From Streptococcaceae bacterium (GTDB lineage Bacteria > Bacillota > Bacilli > Lactobacillales > Streptococcaceae): 64,000 bases of DNA. Below the pieces are notes generated by a model, which saw only the letters and a list, made by a program, of their open reading frames with translations, had not been told where the DNA came from and did not search any database. Location: contig JAISXW010000011.1 of NCBI GenBank assembly GCA_031270325.1, positions 62,001-126,000 on the forward strand, written 5' to 3'. The translations under genes and the position numbers were made by a program. Below are positions 27,533-37,836 of this stretch, in pieces (position 1 is the stretch's first letter; each line of letters begins with the position of its first letter).

Positions 27533-28045
27533 ATGAACTTAAAGAACTACATTGCAACAATTCCAGATTATCCAGAAAAAGGCATTGAATTTCGAGATAT
27601 TTCGCCCCTGATGGCAGATGGCAATGCTTATAGTTATGCCATCAGAGAAATTGTGCAATATGCGCAAGATAAAGAAATTGATATGATTGTAGGTCCTGAG
27701 GCAAGAGGCTTTATTGTCGGGTGTCCGGTGGCTTTTGAATTGGGAATTGGCTTTGCCCCCGTTAGAAAACCGGGAAAATTACCACGGGAAGTCATTGAGG
27801 CGCAATATGAAAAAGAATATGGCTTTGATACCCTGACGATGCATGCTGATGCGATTCAACCGGGGCAACGTGTCTTGATTGTTGATGATCTATTAGCGAC
27901 AGGTGGTACGGTGCAAGCCACGATTGCTATGGTTGAACAGCTCGGAGGGATTGTTGCGGGTTGTGCTTTCTTGATTGAGTTGGATGACTTAAAGGGTCGT
28001 GAAAAAATTGGCGATTATGCCTACAAAGTCTTGATGCATTATTAA
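27533..28045 (+). CDS. apt: Adenine phosphoribosyltransferase
   Basis: 170 residues. Converts adenine and PRPP to AMP (purine salvage). [17 protein letters not shown] and the PRPP loop [13 protein letters not shown] are all present. Follows recJ by 19 bp after a GTAAGGAG ribosome site, as in streptococci. Confidence 0.96.
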   Translation: MNLKNYIATIPDYPEKGIEFRDISPLMADGNAYSYAIREIVQYAQDKEIDMIVGPEARGFIVGCPVAFELGIGFAPVRKPGKLPREVIEAQYEKEYGFDTLTMHADAIQPGQRVLIVDDLLATGGTVQATIAMVEQLGGIVAGCAFLIELDDLKGREKIGDYAYKVLMHY

Positions 28046-28147
28046 AATGTTCCAGCTTTGTGGTAGAATAGGAATAGTGTTTCTGCTAGGTGAGGCTCAA
28101 GTGCATTTTGAGCTAAAGACCGATACTTTATAATGGAGATAAATAGA

Positions 28148-28741
28148 TTGAAAATTAAAGCATTTAAAAACCAAGACTTGTCAGAACTTTCGATGATTGA
28201 AGTGGCTCACGCCATGCTAGAAGAAAAAGGCAAGGAAATGCCGTTTAACGTTCTTGTCAATGACATTCAAGATTATCTAAGTAAATCAGATAGCGAAATT
28301 CGTGAGCGGTTATCACGCTTCTATACGGAACTCAACACGGATGGTAGCTTTATTCCACTTGGCAATAATGTTTGGGCCTTGCGTTCATGGTATGCCATTG
28401 ATGAGATTGATGAAGAAGTAGTTGCCCTTGACGAGCTGGATGAAGAGGGCGAACGTCCTCAGAAAAAACGCAAAAAAGTCAATGCTTTTGCTGTGGATGG
28501 GATTGATATTGACTATAATGATGATGATCCCGAAGATGATGATCAAATCACAGAGCTTGAAGTCGTTTATGAAGATGAGAATCCAGATGACGAAAAAGAT
28601 GAAGTTGAAGCATTTGACGTGGAACTTGAAGAAGTAGAAATTGATGATGTCGCAGTTGACACTATCGAAGCAGAAGATGATAACGAAGATGATGATGAAG
28701 ATGAGGGAGGTAACGAAGCAGAAGAGGTGACTAAAAAATAG
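28148..28741 (+). CDS. rpoE: RNA polymerase delta subunit
   Basis: 197 residues. Folded N-terminal HARE-HTH domain ([24 protein letters not shown]...) to about 95, then a long, highly acidic disordered tail ([17 protein letters not shown]...). Delta speeds polymerase recycling and selectivity in Gram-positives. I chose the TTG at 28148, which follows GGAGAT by seven bases and gives the family start (KIKAFK); an ATG at 28133 would overlap that ribosome site. Confidence 0.95.
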   Translation: MKIKAFKNQDLSELSMIEVAHAMLEEKGKEMPFNVLVNDIQDYLSKSDSEIRERLSRFYTELNTDGSFIPLGNNVWALRSWYAIDEIDEEVVALDELDEEGERPQKKRKKVNAFAVDGIDIDYNDDDPEDDDQITELEVVYEDENPDDEKDEVEAFDVELEEVEIDDVAVDTIEAEDDNEDDDEDEGGNEAEEVTKK

Positions 28742-28766
28742 TGGCGTAAGCCGTGTTTTTTAGTTA

Positions 28767-28799
28767 AATCCTTGCTTTTCAAGGATTTTCGTGTATAAT
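28767..28799 (+). terminator. rpoE terminator overlapping the mltG promoter
   Basis: AAATCCTTG and CAAGGATTT form the stem, followed by TTCGTG. TATAAT at 28794-28799, with TTGCTT inside the hairpin as -35, is the likely mltG promoter. Confidence 0.65.
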
Positions 28800-28865
28800 C
28801 TAAAATGATAACTCGTGACATGTCAAGACTGGCTGGATGTCATAGGAAAGCGGAAGATAGTTAAT

Positions 28866-30488
28866 TTGGTAGAAAAAGATACGAAAAAATTTGAACGAGA
28901 AACCTTTAAGGACAAGATTCTACGCCAATTAGAAGAGGCCAATCGTTCCTTGGATGACGTTGCTTCAGAAACTGGCTTTGCTACGCCTCAAAAAGCGGCG
29001 CAGGATAGTCCGGTTACAGCGAAACCTTCAACTTTTGCTGAAAAGTTAAAGGAAAATCAGCTTATTAGCGCCAAGCAAGACGAAGCGGCTCTTTTTTCTG
29101 CTGATGTGCTTGTGTCTGACGATCAGTATCAGGCAGAAATTGCGGATGATGCGATAGCGGTGGAGGATTCTCAGCCGCTTGCAGCAGCTGTTGATGCCTT
29201 TAAAATAAGACGCCATCGAACCTCGAAAGCAGCTTTGGAAACGGATGAATCAGATAGTTTAGGGGATACATCGGAAATTAAAAATTTAAAACGTGTCACG
29301 CGACAATCTCATGAAAATTACACGCGATCAGCTAAGAAAAAGTCTAAAAAAACAGCTGGCAAGATTATTGCTAGCGTTGTTTTAGTCCTTTTTATCACAG
29401 GTGGGGCAACTGCCTTCTTTGGTATCAAGTATATCAAAAGTGAACTTCAACCGTATAGCTTAACCGATAAAACGGTTAAAGCAATTGAAATCCCTGCGGG
29501 TGTCTCTAGCAAGGAGATCGGCCAGATTCTTGAGAAAAAGAATATTATCAAGAATGCCACGGCTTTTCAATATTATACAAAATTGAACAGCTTGACAGGG
29601 TTTAAATCTGGCTACTATAACTTGTCTCCCAACATGACCTTGAAGCAGATTGCTGAGACTTTGCAACAAGGTGGTACCGCTAAACCAGTTGAACCGATTT
29701 TAGGAAAAATAACGATTCCAGAAGGTTATACCATTGATCAGATGGCGGATAAGATGTCAGATAATGTGGCAACGAAATCGACGAAAGATAAAACACCTTT
29801 CACCAAAGAAGCTTTCTTAAAAGTTGTGACAGACGCTGCTTTTATTGATAAGATGAAAGCAACTTATCCGACTCTTTTCGCTGCTTTACCAGACGCAGCA
29901 TCGGGTGTTAAATATCAGCTGGAGGGCTACCTCTTCCCAGCGACCTATGAATACACTAAAAAATCAACGATGACGACGATTGTGACACAAATGATTGCCG
30001 CTATGGATCAAAATTTGCAACCCTATTATGATAAGATAAAAGCGACTCATATGACGGTTAATGAGGTACTATCTATTGCAGCATTAACCGAAAAAGAAGC
30101 AAACAATGACGCCGATAGACGAAATGTGGCACAAGTTTTCTACAATCGGATGAATGTCGGCATGACCTTGGGTTCTAATATTTCGATTTTGTATGCAGAG
30201 GGTAAACTCGGTCAAAAGACAACCTTGGCAGAGGACGCAGCCATCGATACATTGTTGGATTCGCCTTTTAATCTGTATACTCATTTGGGTTATGGTCCGG
30301 GTCCGGTCACAAATCCGAGCTTATCGGCGATAAAAGCTGCAGTTGAGCCGACAGATAATAATGATCTGTACTTTGTGGCGGATGTCACGACAGGCAAGGT
30401 TTACTTCTCAGAAACGGCACAAGATCATCAGGCAAATGTTCAAAAATATGTCAATGACAAGTTAGCAGCGGGAGAGACGCATCAGTAA
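28866..30488 (+). CDS. mltG: Endolytic murein transglycosylase MltG
   Basis: 540 residues. Long cytoplasmic N-terminus (about 1-165, charged), one membrane helix (IIASVVLVLFITGGATAFFGI, about 166-187), a LysM-like segment, and the YceG domain with EGYLFPATYEY, LSIAALTEKEANNDADR and NLYTHLGYGPGPVTNPS near the C-terminus. The catalytic Glu lies in LTEKEA. MltG ends glycan strands during peripheral wall growth. The TTG at 28866 gives VEKDTKKFER; the ribosome site (GGAAG) is moderately spaced. A longer frame from 28815 is open but begins before any good site. Confidence 0.92.
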   Translation: MVEKDTKKFERETFKDKILRQLEEANRSLDDVASETGFATPQKAAQDSPVTAKPSTFAEKLKENQLISAKQDEAALFSADVLVSDDQYQAEIADDAIAVEDSQPLAAAVDAFKIRRHRTSKAALETDESDSLGDTSEIKNLKRVTRQSHENYTRSAKKKSKKTAGKIIASVVLVLFITGGATAFFGIKYIKSELQPYSLTDKTVKAIEIPAGVSSKEIGQILEKKNIIKNATAFQYYTKLNSLTGFKSGYYNLSPNMTLKQIAETLQQGGTAKPVEPILGKITIPEGYTIDQMADKMSDNVATKSTKDKTPFTKEAFLKVVTDAAFIDKMKATYPTLFAALPDAASGVKYQLEGYLFPATYEYTKKSTMTTIVTQMIAAMDQNLQPYYDKIKATHMTVNEVLSIAALTEKEANNDADRRNVAQVFYNRMNVGMTLGSNISILYAEGKLGQKTTLAEDAAIDTLLDSPFNLYTHLGYGPGPVTNPSLSAIKAAVEPTDNNDLYFVADVTTGKVYFSETAQDHQANVQKYVNDKLAAGETHQ

Positions 30489-30624
30489 TAGGGTCAAAGA
30501 GCCCGAATAAAATTTTAAAAATAGATAAAAGAAAGGAAATGAGTTTCATCCAGACGAGTAGGGAAAGATTACGAATTAATTAGCGCTAGATGCTAATCTT
30601 TTGGGTGGCTCAATAAACTAAATA

Positions 30625-31107
30625 ATGGCAGATACAAAAACATATCAAATGACTCGTGAGGGTTTTGAAGAATTAGAAGCAGAATTAGACAATCTTAAAC
30701 TGGTAAAACGGGCTGAAGTTGTGGAACGGATTAAAGTTGCACGTTCTTATGGTGATTTATCAGAGAACTCAGAGTATGAAGCAGCCAAAGATGAACAGGC
30801 TTTTGTCGAAGGACGGATTGCAACAGTGGAAACGATGATTCGCAATGCTGAAATTGTTGATAATGCTGGTGTGAAACGCAATGAAGTGGCACTTGGCAAA
30901 ACCGTGACCTTTGTTGAAGTTGGCGAAAAAGAGAAAGAAACCTATAAAATCGTAGGCTCTGCAGAAGCAGACCCGTTCAATGGTAAAATTTCAAACGAAT
31001 CTCCTATCGCAGCCGCATTAATTGGGCGTAAGACAGGCGATAAAGTGGCCATCACGCTGCCTTTTGGTGAGGTAATTGTCGAAATTACTAAGGTGACAGC
31101 CAAGTAA
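30625..31107 (+). CDS. greA: Transcription elongation factor GreA
   Basis: 160 residues. N-terminal coiled coil ([21 protein letters not shown]...[20 protein letters not shown]) with the acidic tip that stimulates RNA cleavage in backtracked polymerase, and a C-terminal FKBP-like domain ([23 protein letters not shown]). The ATG has no Shine-Dalgarno at the usual distance (nearest GGGTGG is 17 bp away). A short ORF (14 codons from 30539) and a hairpin (ATTAGC/GCTAAT) lie in its 136-bp leader. Same mltG-greA order as in streptococci. Confidence 0.96.
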   Translation: MADTKTYQMTREGFEELEAELDNLKLVKRAEVVERIKVARSYGDLSENSEYEAAKDEQAFVEGRIATVETMIRNAEIVDNAGVKRNEVALGKTVTFVEVGEKEKETYKIVGSAEADPFNGKISNESPIAAALIGRKTGDKVAITLPFGEVIVEITKVTAK

Positions 31108-31144
31108 AGTTGCAGGGCTTAAGTTCAGCAGTTACTATCATGCT

Positions 31145-31172
31145 AAAAAGTTGTCTAGGAGGCAGCTTTTTT
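31145..31172 (+). terminator. greA terminator
   Basis: AAAAGTTG and CAGCTTTT (one G-T pair), then T run. A second hairpin, CCAGCCCT/AGGGCTGG, follows at 31212-31238. Confidence 0.8.
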
Positions 31173-31341
31173 GACTGCGTTCTATTAACTGGCTGTCTTA
31201 GTTTTAGTGAACCAGCCCTTACCATGAGGGCTGGCTTTTGTCATGTCCGCGATCGGTTCAACCACTTGTGAATGCTGAGTCATGGTCGAGTTTTTCCGAG
31301 TGCCTTACTGGGCAAGCGAGAAGTTTTGCCAAAACAGCGAG

Positions 31342-31635
31342 TCTTTTAACACCATTGTCGAGTCATTGATATCTGATGTCGGGAAATTTATACCGACAAT
31401 CAGGTTATTGATATCTGAAGTCGGGTCTTTTATACCGAACATTAGGTTATTGATATCTGATGTTGGGTCTTTTATACCGACGATCAGGTCATTGATATCT
31501 GAAGTCGGGTCTTTTATACCGAACATTAGGTTATTGATATCTAATGTTGGGTCTTTTATTCCGACGATCAGGTTATTGATATCTGATGTCAGGTCTTTTA
31601 TACCGAACATCAGGTCTTTTATATCGACCATCGGG
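31342..31635. repeat. 21-bp repeat array with alternating unit types (GATATC type)
   Basis: Fourteen 21-bp units, all in register. Two kinds alternate: TTATTGATATCTGATGTCGG (plus one base) and TCTTTTATACCGAACATTAG (plus one base), giving a 42-bp higher-order period. Both strands are open in one frame because 21 bp is seven codons. Part of the 1140-bp gap between greA and ctsR. Confidence 0.92.
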
Positions 31636-31639
31636 GCAT

Positions 31640-32050
31640 TTTGCTCTGACGTTTTAGCGTTAAAAGGCTGCAGGCAATGGGTTTCTGGCAAACTCCGAGA
31701 GTTGTCAGGCTGCGAATGATCTTGGAAGGGTCACAATCAACCAGCTGAAATCCGAAATGAGCCTCTCAGGTCAGGTGTCGACTTGCAAACGAACGATAAG
31801 GCGCTAGCCTAGTAGGATAGCTGCCCTCGCTTTTGCTAAAACTCGTTCTATATTTTGTGGCACTCGTTTCACTTTTAGCGAGACTGTCTGCCATGACAAG
31901 CGTAGGATAGCGGAACTTTCGCTATCTCGTGATTGTGTCATGCGTTTATCAGGCATATTGACATCATCTAGCTGTTTTGTGATGTTTAGCGTGATGCCTT
32001 GTGGTGCTCAGCTGGATTCGGCAACCTCTTTTTTTAGCAAAAAACATCAA
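31640..32050. other. Long gene-free stretch before ctsR
   Basis: No credible gene. One perfect hairpin, GATAGCG/CGCTATC, is seen near 31907-31928. Otherwise nothing recognised. Confidence 0.5.
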
Positions 32051-32057
32051 ATCATGA

Positions 32058-32080
32058 TAAAATGGTCAAATAAGGTCAGA
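32058..32080 (+). promoter_or_regulatory. ctsR-clpC promoter with CtsR operator
   Basis: TGATAAAAT (extended -10) is followed at 32064-32080 by GGTCAAATAAGGTCAGA, which matches the CtsR box (RGTCAAANANRGTCAAA) at all but one position. The operator overlaps the start of transcription, so autorepression is expected. A leader of about 180 nt follows. Confidence 0.85.
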
Positions 32081-32247
32081 AAAAAGTGATGGTTAGGTGA
32101 TAATAGATCAATCAAAACGTTGCGACGGTTTGGTTAGAGGTTAGCGTGGTTCAGGAAGTGCTATCGTTTGTCTTGTACTTCTTTGTTTGATGACTGAGGT
32201 GTGCAAGACTGACTCTCAATGTGACGTGCGTGATGAAGGGAGAAAAT

Positions 32248-32688
32248 GTGAAAAATACATCAGATATGATAGAAAAGTATCTCAAAGAGTTGCTTTCACA
32301 AGCGGCAGAAATTGAAATTCGTCGCTCGGAAATTGCGGCCTATTTTGGCGTTGTGCCGAGTCAGATTAACTATGTCATCAAGACGCGTTTCACTTTGCCC
32401 AAAGGATTTGAAGTCGAAAGTAAGCGCGGCGGTGGTGGTTATATCCGAATTGTTAAAATTCAATATTCGGATGACCATGAATTTTTGATGGATATTTTAT
32501 CAAAAATGCCGGAAAAATTGTCGATTGCCATGACTCAGGATTTGCTGCAATTGATTTTTAATGAGCAGATCATTACCGAACGAGAAGGCAATCTCCTGTT
32601 AGCGACTTTGAGTCAGTCTATTTTGACAGATATGCAGCGGTCGATTCTTTTGACCGCAATCATCCATCGGTTGGACAAGCTGGATTAA
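32248..32688 (+). CDS. ctsR: Heat-shock repressor CtsR
   Basis: 146 residues. Winged helix-turn-helix N-terminus with IEIRRSEIAAYFGVVPSQINYVIKTRFT and the glycine-rich wing ESKRGGGGYIRI, then the helical C-terminal dimer domain. It represses clp genes and is removed by heat or Arg phosphorylation in other Firmicutes. GTG 32248, after AAGGGAG, gives the family N-terminus (KNTSDMIEKYL); earlier in-frame starts would include the ribosome site. No mcsA or mcsB lies between it and clpC. Confidence 0.95.
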   Translation: MKNTSDMIEKYLKELLSQAAEIEIRRSEIAAYFGVVPSQINYVIKTRFTLPKGFEVESKRGGGGYIRIVKIQYSDDHEFLMDILSKMPEKLSIAMTQDLLQLIFNEQIITEREGNLLLATLSQSILTDMQRSILLTAIIHRLDKLD

Positions 32689-32739
32689 ATAAAAGTCCTG
32701 TGTAGTCGCCTCAACATCTTACAAGGGAAATAACGATAA

Positions 32740-35184
32740 ATGACACAAAATTATACAACTATACTTCAAGAAATCTTAAACACAGCGCGTATTTTCGCGG
32801 CTGGGAATGGCTATCGCTATGCGGAGACTGAGCATGTGTTAGCTGGGATGCTCTCAAGTGATGATAGCTTTGGCCAAAACATTTTGACAGATCATGATGT
32901 CAAGATTGAGATGGCACTAGAAGAGATTGAGCAACATCAGATAGAGGGAAAAACAGTAGCGAGTCAGGAGGTTAAATTTTCTCCCAAAGTCGAGCAGTTG
33001 CTACTGGAGGCAGATGGACTTGCGTTACAAAACCATTTAACAGAAACTGGGTCTGAGCATTTGCTTTATGTGATGCTCACTGATGATGATAATGTGGCGA
33101 AGAAGATTTTAGAGATTCATCAGATCAAAATATCTGAGATCCTCAAAGATTTGGTTGAACTTGGGAATATGACGGTTAAGAAAACTGTCAGAAAAGCAGT
33201 GACACCGATGGGAAAAAGAGATGTCGCCTCTGGAGTTTCGGCTGCTAGTTTGACACCAACGCTGGATTCTGTGGCACGTGATGTGACAGAAGATGCGAGA
33301 CAGGGGCGCATTGATCCGATGATTGGACGCGAGAAAGAAATTGAGCGTGTGGTTCATATTCTTAGCCGCCGCACTAAAAATAATCCTGTGCTTGTCGGAG
33401 AACCGGGTGTTGGTAAATCGGCGATTATTGAAGGTCTAGCACAGCGTATCGTAGATGGCAATATTCCAATCAATATGCAGGGTGTCCGGCTCATGTCACT
33501 TAATATTGCTAATGTTGTCGCAGGAACTAAATTTCGCGGCGAATTTGAAGATCGGATGACGGCGATTGTCGATGAAGTGAGTCAAGATGCCAACACCATT
33601 GTTTTTGTTGATGAATTGCACACGATTGTCGGTGCTGGTGGCGGGACGGATTCGGTTACAGATGCTTCAAATATCATGAAACCGGCATTAGCTCGTGGCG
33701 ATTTCCAACTAATTGGCGCAACGACTTTCAATGAGTATCAAAAATATATCGAAAAAGATGCCGCATTGGAACGCCGATTTGCTAAAGTGGTAATCGAAGA
33801 ACCTACGGCAGAAGAAACGATTGCCATTTTACAAGGGTTAAAACCAAAATTTGAAGTCTTTCATCAAGTGGTATTTGATGATGACGCTGTGAAGGCAGCA
33901 GTGCAACTCAGTGTTCGCTATCTGCCAAGCCGTAGACTGCCAGATAAGGCGATTGATTTGCTTGACGAAGCAGCTGCAGCCGTTAAAATATCAGCTAAAA
34001 GCAACCTGTCTCAGCAAAGTAGCCTCGAGAAACAACTCATTAGTCTCGATGAACGCTTACAGTCAGCAGTGATTGAGCAAGACTTTGGACTGGCGAAAAA
34101 GTTACATCAAGAATTTAAACAATTGGAAGAGCAACAAGACAAACTTATAGTTCAAGCCGATTCAGGACGTGTGACGGAAGCTAATGTGTTTGCAGTTGTC
34201 GCTAATTTAACGGGTGTGCCAGTTGCACAAATGACGAAAAGTGAGCTGACACGCCTGATTCAGCTCGAAAAAGAATTACACAAGCGTGTTGTCGGTCAAA
34301 GTGAAGCGGTTAGTGCTGTTGCGAGTGCGATTCGTCGCAGTCGTTCAGGAGTTTCTGATGATCGACGGCCGATGGGCTCGTTTATGTTTCTGGGGCCAAC
34401 GGGTGTCGGCAAAACAGAACTTGCCAAAGCTTTGGCAGAGACTGTTTTTGGTGATGAAAACAGTATGATTCGCATCGACATGAGCGAATACATGGAAAAA
34501 TTTACGACCAGTCGGCTAGTCGGTGCGCCTCCGGGATATGTCGGGTATGATGAGGGCGGCCAACTGACTGAGCAAGTGAGAAATAAGCCTTATGCGGTTG
34601 TCTTGCTTGATGAAGCTGAAAAAGCACATCCAGATGTCTTTAATTTATTGTTGCAAATTTTGGATGATGGCTTCATCACAGATGGCAAGGGACGTAAAGT
34701 AGATTTTCGGAATACGATTATCATCATGACCAGTAACCTTGGTGCGACCTCACTCCGTGATGACAAAACAGTTGGCTTTGGTGCTGCAGATGTGTCAACT
34801 GACTATGAGGCGATGAAGGCTAAGGTCCTCGAAGAAGTGAAAAAGCGCTATCGACCTGAGTTTTTAAATCGGATTGATGCGCGCATTGTTTTTCATCCTT
34901 TAACAGAGAAAGAGCTGTCTGAGATTGTTAAAATCATGGCCAAACCTCTGATTAAACGATTGGCAGAACGGCATATCACGCTAAAAATAGCCACAAGTGC
35001 ATACCAAGTACTTGCTCAAAAAGGCTTTGAGCCAGAGTATGGTGCAAGGCCAATTAGAAAAGCATTGGAAAAAGAACTCGAAAATCCGATTTCGGATAAA
35101 ATATTGTCTGGGGAAATCAAGTCTGGCGGTCAGCTCACAGTAGGTGTCAGTCGGGGACGGCTTGTCATCAAAGTAAAAGGATAG
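32740..35184 (+). CDS. clpC: ATP-dependent Clp protease ATPase ClpC
   Basis: 814 residues. N-terminal double Clp-N domain (1-140), first AAA+ domain with GEPGVGKSAIIEGLAQ and FVDELHTIVGAGG, a short M-domain with a coiled coil (about 415-465), second AAA+ domain with GPTGVGKTELAKALAE and LLDEAEKAHPDVFN, and the ClpB-D2 C-terminus. ClpC unfolds substrates for ClpP (53.8 kb). It follows ctsR by 51 bp and shares its promoter. The ATG 32740 follows AAGGGA. Confidence 0.96.
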   Translation: MTQNYTTILQEILNTARIFAAGNGYRYAETEHVLAGMLSSDDSFGQNILTDHDVKIEMALEEIEQHQIEGKTVASQEVKFSPKVEQLLLEADGLALQNHLTETGSEHLLYVMLTDDDNVAKKILEIHQIKISEILKDLVELGNMTVKKTVRKAVTPMGKRDVASGVSAASLTPTLDSVARDVTEDARQGRIDPMIGREKEIERVVHILSRRTKNNPVLVGEPGVGKSAIIEGLAQRIVDGNIPINMQGVRLMSLNIANVVAGTKFRGEFEDRMTAIVDEVSQDANTIVFVDELHTIVGAGGGTDSVTDASNIMKPALARGDFQLIGATTFNEYQKYIEKDAALERRFAKVVIEEPTAEETIAILQGLKPKFEVFHQVVFDDDAVKAAVQLSVRYLPSRRLPDKAIDLLDEAAAAVKISAKSNLSQQSSLEKQLISLDERLQSAVIEQDFGLAKKLHQEFKQLEEQQDKLIVQADSGRVTEANVFAVVANLTGVPVAQMTKSELTRLIQLEKELHKRVVGQSEAVSAVASAIRRSRSGVSDDRRPMGSFMFLGPTGVGKTELAKALAETVFGDENSMIRIDMSEYMEKFTTSRLVGAPPGYVGYDEGGQLTEQVRNKPYAVVLLDEAEKAHPDVFNLLLQILDDGFITDGKGRKVDFRNTIIIMTSNLGATSLRDDKTVGFGAADVSTDYEAMKAKVLEEVKKRYRPEFLNRIDARIVFHPLTEKELSEIVKIMAKPLIKRLAERHITLKIATSAYQVLAQKGFEPEYGARPIRKALEKELENPISDKILSGEIKSGGQLTVGVSRGRLVIKVKG

Positions 35185-35248
35185 GCAGTGTTTAAGCTGA
35201 AGTCTTTGTTCTCGGAAAAATTTGTTTTAGTTGTGCGTGTGTAAATAG

Positions 35249-35277
35249 TTGTAAAAAAAACGTTTTCACGGTATAAT
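35249..35277 (+). promoter_or_regulatory. hpf promoter with cre-like sequence
   Basis: TTGTAA, 17 bp, TATAAT. Between them AAACGTTTTCA resembles the CcpA (cre) half-palindrome, so catabolite control is possible. Confidence 0.6.
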
Positions 35278-35308
35278 GAAAATAATAAAAGATAAAGAGG
35301 TGATTATC

Positions 35309-35860
35309 ATGATTAAGTTTAACATTCGCGGGGAAAATATCGAAGTAACAGACAGTATCCGCAACTACGTTGAAGAAAAAATCAGTAAACTTGAAAAGTA
35401 TTTCACTGAAAATCAAGAGCTGATAGCCTATGTCAATCTGAAAGTTTACACAGAAAAGACTTCAAAAGTGGAAGTCACAATTCCTGTCAAAAACATTACT
35501 TTGCGGGCAGAAGATACGTCTCAAGAACTCTATGGTTCTGTTGATTTGGTTCAAGAAAAATTGGAACGCCAAATCCGCAAATACAAGACTAAGGTTCAAA
35601 GAAAACGGACGCATGTTGCTACTGGGAAAGTCTTTGAAACCTTTGTAGACTTGTCACCAGAAGAAGAAATCGAAGCGTCAAATATTGAAATCGTTAGAAC
35701 TAAAAATATTGACTTGAAACCAATGGATGCTGAAGAGGCTGTGCTTCAGATGGATCTGATTGATCATGATTTCTTCGTTTTTACAGATAGTGAAACCAAT
35801 GCGACAAGTATTGTCTACCGCAGAGAAGATGGCAATATTGGTTTGATCGAAACCAACTAA
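35309..35860 (+). CDS. hpf: Long-form ribosome hibernation-promoting factor
   Basis: 183 residues. The N-terminal RaiA/YfiA fold (IKFNIRGENIEVTDSIRNYVEEKISKLEKYF, to about 105) binds the decoding region. A linker and the C-terminal dimerisation domain (MDAEEAVLQMDLIDHDFFVFTDSETNATSIVYRREDG) make the long form, which pairs 70S ribosomes into 100S dimers in resting cells. ATG 35309 follows AGAGGTG; a start at 35276 would lie inside the -10. Confidence 0.96.
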   Translation: MIKFNIRGENIEVTDSIRNYVEEKISKLEKYFTENQELIAYVNLKVYTEKTSKVEVTIPVKNITLRAEDTSQELYGSVDLVQEKLERQIRKYKTKVQRKRTHVATGKVFETFVDLSPEEEIEASNIEIVRTKNIDLKPMDAEEAVLQMDLIDHDFFVFTDSETNATSIVYRREDGNIGLIETN

Positions 35861-35893
35861 ACGGTCGGTAAATTTGTAGCCCCAAAAATAATC

Positions 35894-35941
35894 ATCAAAA
35901 GCAAACGAAGGTCGAATGTGATCCACTCGTTTGCTTTTTTG
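35894..35941 (+). terminator. hpf terminator (caaacga type)
   Basis: AAAAGCAAACGA and TCGTTTGCTTTT form a 12-bp stem with an inner GGTC/GATC(C) pair. Nearly the same hairpin ends clpP at 54465-54508. Confidence 0.88.
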
Positions 35942-35978
35942 CTTGCGCTCTTGAAACTAGAGGAAGAAGAAGTCGAGG

Positions 35979-36105
35979 GAACTCGGAAGTCGTAGTTCGG
36001 AACTAGAAAGTCGTAGTTCAAACTAGCAAATTCGGAGTTCCGAACTAAGTCTTTCTAACTCCGAACACGGTCGTTCTGTCTCCAAACTAGAAACTCCGAC
36101 TTCAA
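35979..36105. repeat. 21-bp repeat array (GAACTCGG type)
   Basis: About six 21-bp units beginning GAACTCGGAAGTCG, GAACTAGAAAGTCG, AACTAGCAAATTCGG, GAACTAAGTC, GAACACGGTCG and AAACTAGAAACTCCG. Register is exact though the bases have drifted. Two more units of this type lie at 55238-55275. It occupies the gap between hpf and eno. Confidence 0.82.
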
Positions 36106-36167
36106 AGCCCGCTCCTAGTCTGTCAAAATGTTGTCAGGCTTTTTCTGAAACGGTTTGGTTTTTTCCC

Positions 36168-36196
36168 TTGAAATATTCGTAAATAAGTGGTAATAT
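36168..36196 (+). promoter_or_regulatory. eno promoter
   Basis: TTGAAA, 17 bp, TAATAT. The leader carries a small hairpin, AAACACC-ATCG-GGTGTTT (36213-36230), just before AAAGGAG. Confidence 0.72.
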
Positions 36197-36210
36197 AAGT
36201 GGGTAATTAA

Positions 36211-37575
<1,365 letters not shown>

Positions 37576-37596
37576 TTTGATAGAACAGTTTGTTGC

Positions 37597-37628
37597 AGAC
37601 ACTCATCCGATTGTGGTGGGTGTTTTTT
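37597..37628 (+). terminator. eno terminator
   Basis: ACACTC pairs with GGGTGT, then TTTTTT. Confidence 0.65.
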
Positions 37629-37738
37629 GTTTGACTTTAAACGCTTTAGGAAGATGACAGATTGAGAAAAGGTAGTACAGAATGATGTGGTTTTTTATCT
37701 GTTACATAAAAGAAAGTTGTATTGTGCCAGCATTTAAC

Positions 37739-37767
37739 TTGTGGAACCGTTTTCTGTGTGATAGAAT
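37739..37767 (+). promoter_or_regulatory. pflB promoter with cre-like site
   Basis: TGGAACCGTTTTCT (37742-37755) matches TGNAANCGNTNNCA at every fixed position but the last. It overlaps the -35 region of a TAGAAT -10 (37762). Catabolite control of pyruvate formate-lyase is therefore plausible. Confidence 0.6.
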
Positions 37768-37836
37768 TGGTAGGTAAATGAAACAGGCAGTCTAAACAAG
37801 ACGCCCTCGTAGCTAAAATTTAGGAGAATTAACAAG

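Noticed and set aside
31282..31719. 145-codon ORF with 14-residue repeats, and a minus-strand counterpart
   Set aside because: By-product of two alternating 21-bp units; no ribosome site; open on both strands.
36140..36165. CcpA site before eno (CTGAAACGGTTTGG)
   Set aside because: Key central positions of the cre consensus do not match when aligned.
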